Shown here: positions 33,181 through 44,769 of the stretch, one piece after another | Layout: each line of letters opens with the position of its first letter | Position numbering within the stretch: the first letter of the stretch is position 1 | Origin: Plasmopara viticola | Lineage: Eukaryota > Oomycota > Peronosporomycetes > Peronosporales > Peronosporaceae | Assembly: GCA_001695595.3 (NCBI GenBank) | Contig: MBPM02000030.1 | Coordinates: 682,001 to 746,000 of the forward strand | Length of the DNA stretch: 64,000 nucleotides | Reading direction: 5' to 3' | Program-made: the position numbers and the translations under genes | Notes under the pieces: generated by a model | Told to the model about the DNA's origin: nothing | Databases searched by the model: none | What the model saw: the letters and a program-made list of their open reading frames with translations, nothing else

Positions 33181-36100
33181 CTACATCATCAGCTCTTGCT
33201 CTAATTCAAGATCCCGAACAGTCAGTGTGTATTTCATCTTGGTCTCATTCTCTTTCTTGATCGCGCTATTCTGATCAGAGCACTTCTCACCCGCTGCCTT
33301 GGATTCTAGAGTCACATTCATAATCATCTCTTCAATCACTTCAGGCGTTGCCTCACGTGGAACGGCGTGCCCACACACTTGAAGTATCGCGTGTCCTAGG
33401 CGAAGGAGTCCTGTTTTCTCTGCTGGTCCTGGGCTCGAAATAAATGCTCGAATGTAGATAGCTTCGTCTTGCCAATTTCCGAACAGTATTCCCAAAGGGG
33501 GTTTGGGAAAGAGTATTTCTCTCGTCGGGGTCATGGACAGAATATCGACAACGTCGTCACCGATTATGGCATGTTGAATCGCGTTACTTTGTTCAACATC
33601 TTTGATCTGTTCCTTTGACTTTGAATCCTCTTCACTTTTGTCATTATACTTTAATTTACCACTTCTGTAGCAGACTCCAAGATGTCGTTGCTGTAGCCGT
33701 TTACGCATCGCGACATAGTTTTCTTGGCCCACAAACACGGCTTGCATAGGTTCCTTTCTGTTGATGATACTACGCAAAGTCTTCATGATGTCCGCAAAGC
33801 TAGTAAAACTTGGTCCACTGAGAAGGATATCATTTACTTTAATCAGCACATCGCCCTTCTTAACCACGCGGGTTTTCTGTGCAAAAGATGGGACACGTGT
33901 AAACGCGGACAGCACGACGTAATTTCGACCATTAGACGGTAGGCCGTCATTGTCACACCCAAGTGATGATGCGTCCTCCATTTCGATCAACGGGGGCCAG
34001 TCTCGCAGTGTAATAATGGCATCGGGACTCGAAGCAAATTGCATCGTCACAGGACGAACTTTTAAGTCGCAAAGAATATTTAACACTTCTGACAGCGTTT
34101 TGGAGCGCAAATCTTCATTGTTGACCTTCATGAGTAGTTGCCCGACTCGAATTTTGCCGCTCAACTCCGCTGGACACTTTTTACCGCCTTTTAGGGTGGT
34201 AAACCCCACAACTATTACGCCACAAGAAGCAAATGGACGAGCTCGCAGTCGCAAGCCAAACGGTCCATCTTGGCGAAATATGAAGGTAGTTAGCTCAGGT
34301 TGCTGCCTCATCTGTTGCCGCCGAACTTTTGCAGGGTCTTCTGGATGCAAGGAGAAGCGCATCGTAAAAGGCAAAGGAAGCGTTTCCAATAAGCTTTCCA
34401 GTTCCTCAACGGTCAATTTGCTGCAGCACAGACCATTTATCGCTAATACGCTGCTGCCCACGGGAACGCATTTAAGATCACTCGTCAATGGATATTTAAA
34501 AATGTCGTCTAACTTTTTTTTGTCCGTAGAAGGCGCGTCAACGTCAAGGATACGTGATACGACCACGTACTTATTCAACACACCCTTTGCGAATTTGAAA
34601 GGCACAGCATTTCTTTCCACAAAAGTGCACTCGAGCTCTTGCGGCCGATTTTCAACCTCCTTTGCACCACGCCACGGGCTCGCTGTAGGTAAATCTTCCA
34701 TGCGAATGTCTAGTAGCTGAAATATCAGCGACCAATACTCATCCATTTGCTCGTTCAGCGTACCAAGAAGCTTTATCATATGCTTGAGAAGCTTTGTTTC
34801 CATCGTCTTGGCCAGATACTCTCGAATCAATTCAGCAAACAGCGACGTCAACACATTGTATACTGCACTAAACCAACTGCCTTGAATTGTGAGCTTGAGC
34901 TCCTGACGAATCTCAATTGACATCGAGTTTAAAACCAATTTTGGCTTAAACTCTCCTGTGTCCTGATTCACCAATTTTTTCTCAGCTTTGAAGCCTAACA
35001 AAATGACACCACCATTTAGCACAGCATCCGCTACGCCTCCTCCATGAAGATACGGAAAATATTTTTGCTCAAAAGTCCAGTCGAAACCCTTAAGTAGTGC
35101 TGTCAGGTGTGTAGCTCGAACCGTAAAGAGTTCTTCGTCTATAACGTTTCCCATACACACTTTGACTCGCTCCTTTCCGACTCGTAGATTCGACAAATCT
35201 AATTTTGATATCGAGTACGCAATCCCGTCTTCTACGCCCAAAATTGTGTCGATTTTCAATGACGGCAGCACGGATGTGAAGAAATCTAAACAGTGATCCT
35301 TCAATCGGTCTACAAATTCCTGACGTTTCTTGCGATTCTTTGACATCGTACTACCCCACTCTGCCAGTTTGTCCAGCTTGACTTCGGCAATCACTTTCGT
35401 CACGTTATTGCAGAATTCGTCTGGATTTTCGACCGACTGAACGAGCGCTTTTGCCTTCTTCATCAGCGTCTGCCCATGAGTAGTTTGCTGCATTTGCAGC
35501 CAATATTTCTCAGATGCATGGACTAAAACCTCGGCCTTTGAAGACAGAATAGGTAATAATCCTTCGGTTTTCTGTGCCAGTGCACTAGGTTCTAAATCTG
35601 ACATCGTATTCACACCAAATCTTTTGCTAGCAATTTGCTCGAAATGAGAAATTGTCTCTTGAGCCTTCACCAAGTCGATTTCATGCTCTTGCATCTTTGC
35701 CAAAACTTCCGACTGCAGCGTTCGGTGATCCAAAGACGCTTTCAGTGCCAAAAATCGCGGTTTTTCAGCTTCCAGCTTGCCTTCCAATACTTGTAAAAGC
35801 TGTGACAAAAAAACCTTATTGTCTTCCTGTGAAGGAGCCAATGATAGCGACTTGCTATCTTGTGACAAAAGTCTTTCCCGAGCTGAAATCAGTTCGGCGG
35901 TGGCCTTTTCACGAAGACTCGATTGAAGACCTTTCAACTCCTCGCTATTTTTCAGCTGACCCAAGACATTAGCTGCCTTTGCAAAAAAAGAAGCAAAGTC
36001 TTTCCCATCCAGCAGATCGCTCTCCAGCATCGTCTTTGCAGAACCAGCTATACCTTTAAAGCGTCTAAGCTCCTTTGTGCTTGCATCCTTCAAGCGCTTT

Positions 36101-37081
36101 GTAGCATCTGAAAAACTGGGATCGAACAACGCAGTCAATGCTTTAGTGTATTGGTCTCCGTAGGCTGCGTTTGTAGAAATGAAAGAAATAGCCTCCGCGT
36201 GCTGCTCGCAAAAAATCTGGAGCTTTTGATACATCTGCTTTGCCTTGTAACTAAGCACCCGCGCGTCTTCCTCTGAAATTCGTCCTTGAAATTCTTCATA
36301 TATTTTCTCCGCAGACATAGGCTTGGAAATTTTAGCAAATAGCCTAAAATCAACACATGAGACGTCCTTGGCTTGAAAATAGCTAGCACTCCCACAGTCC
36401 AATTGCACTGTGTATGAATCGTTTAAACTCTGATAGTTTGTGATGTTTCCTAGCCCAAAACTTGTCCGGACGCGGGTCCCTTCAGCAAAGCGAAGTTCTC
36501 CTCTCTATTTAAATGGTGTATACGGTAAAAATGTTTGCATACAATGGTAGGTGAACACAAAAATAGTTGACTTACTGGCAGTAACACTGTGTAGTGGCTC
36601 CTCCTACTTTGTTTCTGGTCGTCGTTGGTATCGATCTGCACCTGGTACTTCTGATCTGACACTCTATTAAGAAAAAACGGTAGCAGCTTATTACATTAAG
36701 GCACACGAGCAAGTAAAATGACAATATTGGCATCTTACATATAATCGAGCACGACGCCTTCTCGCTGCTCAAATGCTGCCGTTATTATCACTTTTGTGTG
36801 CCGTGGGATTTCTCCACAGTGCAACATGCGTAATTCGGGAAAAAGACAGCCCCTCTAGTGTGGCCAAATGAGAAATTAAATAAACAAGCTGCAGCCAAGT
36901 GAACTTAAAGACGCACCCTCGCGTAAAGCACAGCGCCCCCTTCTAGTGCCACCTCCACGTGCATCTTGCGGTCACTGCTGCTGATCACTCGCCCTGGTCC
37001 AAAAGGTGTCCTTACGTCATCCGCCGATCGATAGCGCACAGCCATCGCAAAGAGCGGCGGCATTATCTCTTTGCTACCCAT
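33181..37081 (-). CDS. large PDZ-repeat protein with three TPFG-type modules, about 1,230 aa
   Basis: Four exons on the minus strand: 37081-36917, 36854-36739, 36663-36576 and 36504-33181. The introns are 62, 75 and 71 bp, and the exons total 1,231 codons. The N-terminus repeats a small beta-type module three times: VRTPFGPGRVI with MHVEVALEGG (about 22-50), FEQREGVVLDYI with KYQVQID (about 80-105), and VRTSFGLGNI with YTVQLDCGS (about 130-165). A helical, Lys/Glu-rich region (about 190-480) and a region of unknown fold (about 490-720) follow. Four PDZ-like domains come last: about 764-838, 861-944 (clearest, GPFGLRLR), 984-1047 and 1116-1188 (PPLGILFGN). A multivalent scaffold at a membrane or cytoskeleton is inferred. 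The start lies 89 bp downstream of the Pol eta stop on the same strand. If only the large exon were used, translation would start at 36318. Confidence 0.85.
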
Positions 37082-37170
37082 GGCCGCACGTAGAGATTAG
37101 TTCACGATATGTTAAGTATGAGTTGCTGAAAAGCTTGGACTAAATTACAAATCTCTAAAGTGGCACGTAT

Positions 37171-39262
37171 TCATTGGCCCAGAAAAGCATCTAATGGACC
37201 TTTCTTCCTCTTTCTCGCAGCTCCTGCGCTCGTCGTGGCATCTAAACGCTGCGTCAGACTAAGATTTAAAGCAAAGTGAAAATCAATGTGCTGAGCACGA
37301 GGTTCCGATACAATACATCTGCACTCCTCGCAAAAGTGATTAGATGTCTCAGCACTTCGTGCTTGGGCGTTGCAGGTTGAAATTGCCTCGCCGCATTTCA
37401 AAGTTGCCTCATAGGCACTGTCCAAGTGCGCCATTGCAGACGTCCGTGGAGCTTTACTGACTCTTTCTTCTGATCGGTTGTCGTTGCTAATGCTGCAGCT
37501 TGATGGACCAAAAAATGCCGATATCTTTTGCTTGCCGTTCTTCCGCGCTAGTGATCCATCCCTGTCTCGTTTAGCTGTAACCTGCTCAATACTTTCCTCC
37601 ATGCGTTGCGCAGTCAGATTAGCCGACGCTGAAAGATCTGATTTTCGCGTAAAAAAACTTGAAATAGTGGTCACAGCTACGGAGTCAAGGTCGTAAAAGT
37701 TTTTGGCGTGCAAGCTGAGTGCAGCCATCGGAAACATGCTGTCCAAGTGAAGCCGCATTACGTTCATAGCTGCTGTGTTAAGTTCGTCTACGGTTGTATC
37801 TTGGGCGATTCCCAGCTTGAAAGTTCGTGGCTTCTCCGAGGGCTTGGTGCGAATGAACTGGATGGTCAGTTGCGATGGAAAACGCTTATTCTCGACGCGC
37901 TCGTCTTCGCAGCGTATGACCATCTCCTCGCACAACAAACGCACCCAATACTCAAGCTGATCAAAACGCAATAACGCGGATCCAGAACGTTGGTCGAATT
38001 GCTTTACACAACTTAACATTTTCACTTGAACCTTCTTTTCTTCGACTGGTTCATCCCCGTCATTACCTTGGCAAATTCGGTGAACATAAGCAGCCGTTTC
38101 TTGGCCAACGTGTTTGGCTAGCTCTGTTAATCCACAGCGCTGAAGAAAAGCATGCGCAGTCAATTTTTTCGATGTCTCTTCGGCTCTAGCTTCTCCCTGC
38201 CCTATCGCTTCAATCATCTTCGTATTCAAGCTAGCATAAATGTCCTCGAGCTGCTTGCCCAGCTTACCGCCAAGCCCTCGTATCTTCCGCATCGGCAAAT
38301 TTTTCAATAGGGTAGTGACAAAGCGAGGCGCAACTACGACTTGACCGTTGGGCTTGTTAAGTGGAGACGCTAACTTAGCAAGAAGCTTGTTGCCGGCAAC
38401 ACCTGTTGAGCAAGTGTAACCGAGTTTCGTGTAAATCGCGTGCCGAATTTCTCGTGAGATAATTGCCCCAATGCATAAAAGCCGCTCGTTATTCGTAAGG
38501 GGAAACGCGCACAAATTTACGTTCTTCTCGTACGATTGTTTTTCATTTTGATCCACCTCTTCGATTCCAAACACTTTCGTGTCGTGGTTTGCAGGGTCCC
38601 GACAAAAATCGGACGAAATAATCAACTTCCTTTCGCAAAAAATATTCCATTATTTACGGCATATGAATATAATGCAGTTACATCAACGCACAGATTCTGC
38701 GAGTCTCTCTTTGGCCATATCAGTAACGTCCATGAACGCCTCATCAATGCTCGCCTTCTCAATCACTGGCGCCATGGAAGTAAGAATTGCAAAGATTTCG
38801 CGACTTGCAACCCGGTACCTCCGCAAGATCGCTTTCTGATACGTTCGGTCAAAAGGCTGTCCCGGCTTGCGGTTCTCGCCCAGTGTGTCTACATGTGGCT
38901 ATAACAACTGTCAGCTTAAGGTAGTATTTTTGTGCTTTGCTCTCAGATGAAGTCGTACCACGTGGATTTGCGGACATTTCTTTTTTGCATCATCCACAAA
39001 ATCCCCTAGGCTCAACACTTTTTGTCAAACTACTTATTTCAAAGAGACAGTTGGTATGCAACATCCAACCTTTCTCCACGCCGAATTTGCGCGCGTCGTA
39101 GTTGATAGCTAGCAGAAATCCCCATTGCTGGACCGCAATGGGCTCTCCGTCTGGAATGTGGAGGCGACGTTGCTCTACCTGCGCATAGAAACAGTCGAGG
39201 TCCAGGTGAATTATTACTCGCGTCGTTGAGTCCTTGTCGTTCCTCTGCAGATCGCGGGTCAT
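37171..39262 (-). CDS. RAD30/POLH: DNA polymerase eta (Y family), 633 aa
   Basis: Four exons: 39262-39070, 39005-38959, 38898-38692 and 38625-37171. The introns are 64, 60 and 66 bp with GT-AG ends, giving 634 codons in frame. Y-family polymerases copy past lesions such as UV dimers in the nucleus. Catalytic residues are visible: HLDLDCFYAQVEQR at the N-terminus and ASIDEAFMDVT near 131-141 (metal-binding Asp/Glu). Finger signature NYDARKFGV and the spliced GDFVDDAKKKCPQ match Pol eta rather than kappa or iota. GLGGKLG (about 262) is the helix-hairpin-helix. Near the C-terminus a PIP-like KQKISAFF (about 517), a CxxC/HxxxH ubiquitin-binding zinc finger (CEECRC...HIDFH, about 582-605) and a second PIP-like end KGPLDAFLGQ suit PCNA and ubiquitin-PCNA recruitment. 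The ATG at 39262 is the first in frame. Confidence 0.93.
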
Positions 39263-40329
39263 ATTTTTTTGCAAAATTACATTTGCAATTACTTTGACAG
39301 GACAGACAAATTAATGCGTACCCGACAGACAACATTTATAGAGTCCAATCATAATGCTCTAACAATAGCTCAATCCTTGACTAGCAGTACCGTAAGAGAA
39401 CATGGAGGCTATAGAATAAAATTCTTGTCAGAGGTCTGAGGGTATAAAAATTGATATTTTAAGTTAGCGTAGTGAGAAAGATGATAATAAATTAATATAC
39501 TCCTTTTAAGCTAATTAATGTTGCGACTAGAGAAAAAAAACAGTGTCACGGAATAATATTGGTCACGAGACTTAATATCAAGTCTCCTGCGATCGATCAT
39601 AGCCGCAGCTACGTGTAAGAAAGTTGAACCTTGCATGTAGCAACCGACCGACCGTCTACTACTAATTTCGTCGAGCGACCATCATATAGCGCTCCGTGCG
39701 TGGTCTTGATGGTGTGCAATCAATTACGTATACAAGTAGAAAGCATCATGCAGCTCGAAGCGTGAAGTTAGAGCCGGGTACAGGGGATCTTTAGTGACCT
39801 GATTCAGCCTGAATTATCTGCCATTTCGCGTACTAAAGCTCCCATAAGGACCAAATTTTACGATAGAGTCTATCATCTTCTCGTTGCACAAGTAACCAGG
39901 CCGAGTCGCAGTCGCAGGCGGCAATGGATCCAGACATAGCCGCGTCCCGGGGCGCAGTGTCTATATCTACATCAATTAACAGAGGACATCTAGATAATAC
40001 TATCAGATATATACATACAAGAGAAAATTGCAGATATGACAGGGTATATGATTACAGAAATTATTTACCGGTATCTTGATTTTATGTACACTACATTTAA
40101 TGAGAAAGTTGTTGCACTTCTGATCTCTATCAACGTCTTATTACACTGTACCAAATGCATAGATGGGCGCGGATTCACTGCTCGCACTGTTTGCTGGCGT
40201 TATGCTGCCACTGCTATTGACTTCCCTCCAATTAATTCATTTGAAATTCTACATACAGTCGAGCAAGTCGCGAAAGCGTTTGGCTTACCGCTCGCGATCG
40301 GCTTTCCTGCTCCGCTCAGTTTCTGTATC
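39263..40329. promoter_or_regulatory. divergent promoter region between Pol eta and NPC1
   Basis: This 1,067-bp spacer separates two divergent start codons and must hold both promoters. A frame open from 40036 joins the NPC1 frame but lacks NPC1-like sequence, so it is probably 5' leader. No specific regulator site could be identified. Confidence 0.4.
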
Positions 40330-43300
40330 ATGCGCGTTTCGATTTCCGCGGCACTGCTGCTGCCCATGGCTGTTGTTGCTCAGTGGATAACAACAACTAG
40401 CTCTAGCTCTACAGTTACGAACTCAACCGACATCACGTCTGTCTCGAATCACGTGCCTTGGACGCTCGCCGATAATGCTACCATACTATCCGACATCAGA
40501 TCGCAACTGACCATGTGTAGCTACTCAAAAGTCAAAGAGTGTATTCACGATCCGGCGCTCATGCGCGGGCTGGGTACCCTCATACGTGCACCAGGCCATT
40601 GCGTGGCTTTCGACTCATCCTACGTGGCCGTCACGACTCCAAGCGCCGCAATTCCCAATCGATACTATCCAACGTCTGTCGAAGACGCATACGATGCTGG
40701 TTTTGCAAACAAATTTTCCAAGTGGTCAGACTCTAATCGTGAGCAGTTTGAGGTCGACTGTCCTTTACTTTTTAATCAGACCATTGGCCAGGGCGGCGAT
40801 ATGCTCTGCTGCACAGAATCCCAGTACACGGGTTTGTCTACGCAGGTTCGCATGATCCCCGGTTTGTGCTCGGCTTGCAAGGAAAACTTGCGCAACATCT
40901 TTTGTCAAATGACTTGCAGCCCTGACAATAGTCTCTTTCTGGATGTCAACGAGGTTCGAATTATGGAAGGCGATGATGCCCATCCCGGCGCGGTATTTCC
41001 TGCTATTGAGCAACTCACGTATTACGTGGGTAACGACTGGATTCGTGATATATACGACTTTTGCGAAGACGACAGCTCCTTTTCATTGTTGTGCAACCCT
41101 AATCAGAATTGTCACGATGGCTTCGGTCTTACAGACTTTATGGGACGATACTCATTCAATAGTATTGGCTCTCCGCTTCAGATTAATGTGACGACCATGG
41201 ACAAGATGTCAGAAGCGATACAGAATACCGAATTCTGTCACTGTGATAACAGGAATATGACCAATTGTATTCTTCCCATGAATAAAAAAATGACGTCATG
41301 TGTTGGCATCTGTGGGTCATTATGTGCTGTAAGTCCCACTGACGATCGCACGTACAGCGAATCTTGCTTTGGTGCTGTTAATGCTGGGACTTCAGGTGCC
41401 GAAAACACTGGGCCTGACTCAACTTGGGCCGATCTCAATGCCTACCTGGCATCGAACATTCATGTGACTGACTGGACGTCACTTAACTGTTTCCTTGTAA
41501 TTTTTGGTGGAGTTGTAGCTGTGTTGCTCATTCTGGGCTTTGTCGTTACTGCCTATTGCCAGCGTAGATCTCGCATGTCAAGTTCACACACTGGCACGCC
41601 CCACATTGGATCGTACACATCTGAGGCCTATGGCCGGACTAGCACTGGACGCTTAAGCCTTATGGATGAATTCATGACGAACAAGTTGCGTAGGTGGGCT
41701 GTCTTCGTCTCAACTGATAACCAGCCAACAAAAGTCATTTGCATAGTTTTGTGCGTCGTTGCAGTTTGTGTCTTCGGCCTTCACAATATAGAAGTTGAAA
41801 CTGATCCGATTAAACTATGGGTCTCTACGTCAAGTGCTTCATATCAGGAGCGTCAGCACTACGGTAAGCTGTTTAATCCATTTTACCGCTCCGAGCAGAT
41901 TATAATGGTGCCCAAGGATGGTGGGACGATTTACCGCTCGTCAATCCTGAAGGAGGCGATTCGCGTCCAAAATGTGGCGGCGGATGTGGTTTACACTTCT
42001 GCTGATGGTGACGAGATAATTGCTTTGGATGATATTTGCTGGAAGGCGACGGGGACAGGCTGTACTGTCAGCTCAATTACTCAATATTTTCAAAACAGTT
42101 TGGAGCATTTCGAGTTTTATGAAAAGTATGGCCTCGAGATGGAGCACTTTAGCAACTGTCTGTATTCTCCAACGACGTCGGATGTTGCACTTTGTACAGA
42201 TCTCAAAAGTGCACTTGAGGATGGTGACTCGCTTCCGTCCACTATGAGCGATTGTCCATGCTTATCAACTTTTGGATCGCCTATGAACTTGTACAATACG
42301 TACCTCGGTGGGTTTCCTGAAGGTGCCGAGAGTAATTACACGCTGTTTTTAGAATCAGTGGCACTTATATCATCATACTTGAACTACAACTATGCAGACG
42401 ACATTAAGAACGAGCCAGCAATCAAATGGGAGCGTGAGTATATAAATACGATGAAGAGCGAGGCAAAGTCCAACACCGTGTTTGATATTTACTTTTTCGC
42501 TGAAATCTCGGTCCAGGACGAGGTAGATGCCGAATCGAGCAACGGCATGGGTCCCGTAGCGCTGAGTTACGGCTTGATGATAATCTACATTTCACTTGGA
42601 ATTAATCGCATCAAATTCAGCCGTGAGTTCTTCATAACATCAAAGATTGTTGCTGGTTTCTGTGGAGTTTTAAGTATTGTCTGTGGTGTGGCATCGACGA
42701 TCGCTTTATACATGTGGTTCGGAGTCAAACTTCAACTTATCATCATGGAGGTGGTTCCTTTTCTGTCGCTTGCTATAGGTGTTGACAACATCTTCCTACT
42801 TATACACGCAATGAGCGAGAAAGAAGACAAACTTCGACGTGAGAAGCCAAGTCTATTCGTTGGTTTAGAGCAAAATCCAACGGCGATAAATGAGATAACC
42901 AAGATAATCGTTTCCGAAAGTCTGGCGTATATTGGTCCTAGTATCTTTATGGCCTCTGCAGCCGAATCTGTGGCATTTGCATTTGGCTCGATTTCTGCAA
43001 TGCCAGTGGTTGTATGGTTCGCAGCTATGGCGTCTTGTGCCGTGGCAATTAACTTTTGTCTCCAGATGACCTTGTTCCTCTCTATTCTCACATTGGATAA
43101 GCGTCGTGAGTTGAGTGGCAAGTACGACATTATATTCAAGCGCTCGTCAGCACCACAGGCACCTGCCAGTGGCCTTCAGACTCAGCTACCGGCAGTTCAT
43201 CTGGTATCACTAGAGTCCAAAACGCCTGGACCCGATGATGTCTGCCGTTCAGCGACACCAGAAAATCGCACGCTAACAAATATTTTGGATTATTGCGTAG

Positions 43301-44769
43301 ACGTTTACGCGTCCATCCTGACACTCAAGCCTGTCAAGCTGATTGTGTTGCTAGCGTTTCTTTTGTGGACGCTGTGGTCAATTTATTCGATAGAGTCATT
43401 AGAACAGGGTCTTCCGCAGAAAGAAGCGATGCCGTCCGACTCGTACATGATTGAATACTTTAATGCACTGGACGTGTATCTCGCAACTGGTGTACCTGTG
43501 TATTTCATTGTTGAATCGGGCTATGGACGGAATCCAGACACTTGGAAACTGAATGAGGAGGCCGTGGAAACAGTCTTTTGCAAGTCGAAAGATATCTGTG
43601 ACACCTACTCGATCCCTAACATCATGAATGCACTGGCTAATAACGGTGACAAGGCCGTCTCTCATATCAGTCCCGGTACATCGTACTCGTGGATGGACGA
43701 CTACTGGGGTTTTGTTAAACCTGACAGTGAGTGCTGTCGTGTGGATCCCGACGGGTTATACCTTCCAATCGAGACCGGCAACGATACGTATGCCGCTTTG
43801 CGGTCAGAAGCTGATACGTGCTTGGCGACGTCTGTGACTGTACCACCTGTACCAAAGGCTCTATACATGTCGCTCTTTAGTATGTTTGCGACAGCTAGTG
43901 CTGGCTCGTCATGCTCGTACGGTGGAGGCTCCATTTATCGTGGCCAGTTCAGTATTGATGAAAATCCAATTCCAACGGTCAGCGCATCGACGCCAGCGGT
44001 GAAGCTGACTAACGGAGGCTACGGAGAAGAAATCACAGCTTGGTCATATATGGTAACGGGTACGTCGAACCCAACCCAGCAGCATTACATTGACTCTTAC
44101 AAACAAAACCTTGCTGCGGCCGAGTGGATTAGTGAAAAAACGGGCGTGGATGTCTGGGTTTACTCGCTGACGTACGTGTACTTTGAGCAATACTTGACTG
44201 TGATCGAGGATGCTTACAGGCTGGTTGGTCTTGCGCTAGCAGCAATTTTTGTGATCACGATGCTATATCTAGGCAGTGCCTTTTATGCGCTGGTGATCGC
44301 ACTCATGGCTACAAATCTCGTGGTTCTCGTGCTGGGATTGATGCAGCCACTGGAAATAATGCTTAATGGTTTATCAATTGTAAATTTGATAATTGCAGCT
44401 GGTATCGCAGTAGAATTCTGCGGTCACTACGTTCGATTCTTTGCAAAGACGCAAGGGACAGGTGACGAGCGTGCTCGTGCTGCACTTCGCCAAGTCTTCA
44501 CCTCGGTCATTTTTGGCATTACAATCACCAAAATCATCGGTCTTAGTGTGTTGACCCTTGCCGACTCGCGCGTGTTTAAAAAGTACTATTTTCGCATGTA
44601 CATGATTGTGGTACTGTGTGGTGTACTCAATGGCATCGTCTTGTTACCTGTGCTTCTTAGCACTGTCACCGACGTAAAAGACTTTTTGTTGCGCCGACGT
44701 TTGCGCAGGACCGAGTTGTCTTCAAAACCAGTGGCTCGTGTTGGATATGACGATCTGAGCTGCTTGTAG
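40330..44769 (+). CDS. NPC1: NPC1-type sterol transporter, 1,479 aa
   Basis: One exon. The ATG at 40330 starts a signal peptide (MRVSISAALLLPMAVVAQW); the in-frame extension upstream to 40036 has no NPC1-like features. NPC1 takes sterol from lumenal carriers and moves it across the endosome or vacuole membrane. Domains seen: a Cys-rich N-terminal sterol-binding domain (about 50-290) with the family signature around LRNIFCQMTCSPDNS; a first transmembrane helix (about 385-411); a second at about 467; a sterol-sensing domain (about 746-920) with VVPFLSLAIGVDNIFLL; a further helix at about 1002-1022; and a final patched-type helix bundle (about 1297-1450). Length is above human NPC1 (1,278 aa). 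Many NxS/T sites lie in lumenal parts. Peronosporalean oomycetes are sterol auxotrophs, so a role in using host sterol is likely (inference). Confidence 0.96.
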   Translation: MRVSISAALLLPMAVVAQWITTTSSSSTVTNSTDITSVSNHVPWTLADNATILSDIRSQLTMCSYSKVKECIHDPALMRGLGTLIRAPGHCVAFDSSYVAVTTPSAAIPNRYYPTSVEDAYDAGFANKFSKWSDSNREQFEVDCPLLFNQTIGQGGDMLCCTESQYTGLSTQVRMIPGLCSACKENLRNIFCQMTCSPDNSLFLDVNEVRIMEGDDAHPGAVFPAIEQLTYYVGNDWIRDIYDFCEDDSSFSLLCNPNQNCHDGFGLTDFMGRYSFNSIGSPLQINVTTMDKMSEAIQNTEFCHCDNRNMTNCILPMNKKMTSCVGICGSLCAVSPTDDRTYSESCFGAVNAGTSGAENTGPDSTWADLNAYLASNIHVTDWTSLNCFLVIFGGVVAVLLILGFVVTAYCQRRSRMSSSHTGTPHIGSYTSEAYGRTSTGRLSLMDEFMTNKLRRWAVFVSTDNQPTKVICIVLCVVAVCVFGLHNIEVETDPIKLWVSTSSASYQERQHYGKLFNPFYRSEQIIMVPKDGGTIYRSSILKEAIRVQNVAADVVYTSADGDEIIALDDICWKATGTGCTVSSITQYFQNSLEHFEFYEKYGLEMEHFSNCLYSPTTSDVALCTDLKSALEDGDSLPSTMSDCPCLSTFGSPMNLYNTYLGGFPEGAESNYTLFLESVALISSYLNYNYADDIKNEPAIKWEREYINTMKSEAKSNTVFDIYFFAEISVQDEVDAESSNGMGPVALSYGLMIIYISLGINRIKFSREFFITSKIVAGFCGVLSIVCGVASTIALYMWFGVKLQLIIMEVVPFLSLAIGVDNIFLLIHAMSEKEDKLRREKPSLFVGLEQNPTAINEITKIIVSESLAYIGPSIFMASAAESVAFAFGSISAMPVVVWFAAMASCAVAINFCLQMTLFLSILTLDKRRELSGKYDIIFKRSSAPQAPASGLQTQLPAVHLVSLESKTPGPDDVCRSATPENRTLTNILDYCVDVYASILTLKPVKLIVLLAFLLWTLWSIYSIESLEQGLPQKEAMPSDSYMIEYFNALDVYLATGVPVYFIVESGYGRNPDTWKLNEEAVETVFCKSKDICDTYSIPNIMNALANNGDKAVSHISPGTSYSWMDDYWGFVKPDSECCRVDPDGLYLPIETGNDTYAALRSEADTCLATSVTVPPVPKALYMSLFSMFATASAGSSCSYGGGSIYRGQFSIDENPIPTVSASTPAVKLTNGGYGEEITAWSYMVTGTSNPTQQHYIDSYKQNLAAAEWISEKTGVDVWVYSLTYVYFEQYLTVIEDAYRLVGLALAAIFVITMLYLGSAFYALVIALMATNLVVLVLGLMQPLEIMLNGLSIVNLIIAAGIAVEFCGHYVRFFAKTQGTGDERARAALRQVFTSVIFGITITKIIGLSVLTLADSRVFKKYYFRMYMIVVLCGVLNGIVLLPVLLSTVTDVKDFLLRRRLRRTELSSKPVARVGYDDLSCL

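Noticed and set aside
40036..40329. 98-residue N-terminal extension of NPC1
   Set aside because: The frame is open, but the ATG at 40330 starts a textbook signal peptide followed by the sterol-binding head. The extension has no NPC1-like sequence.
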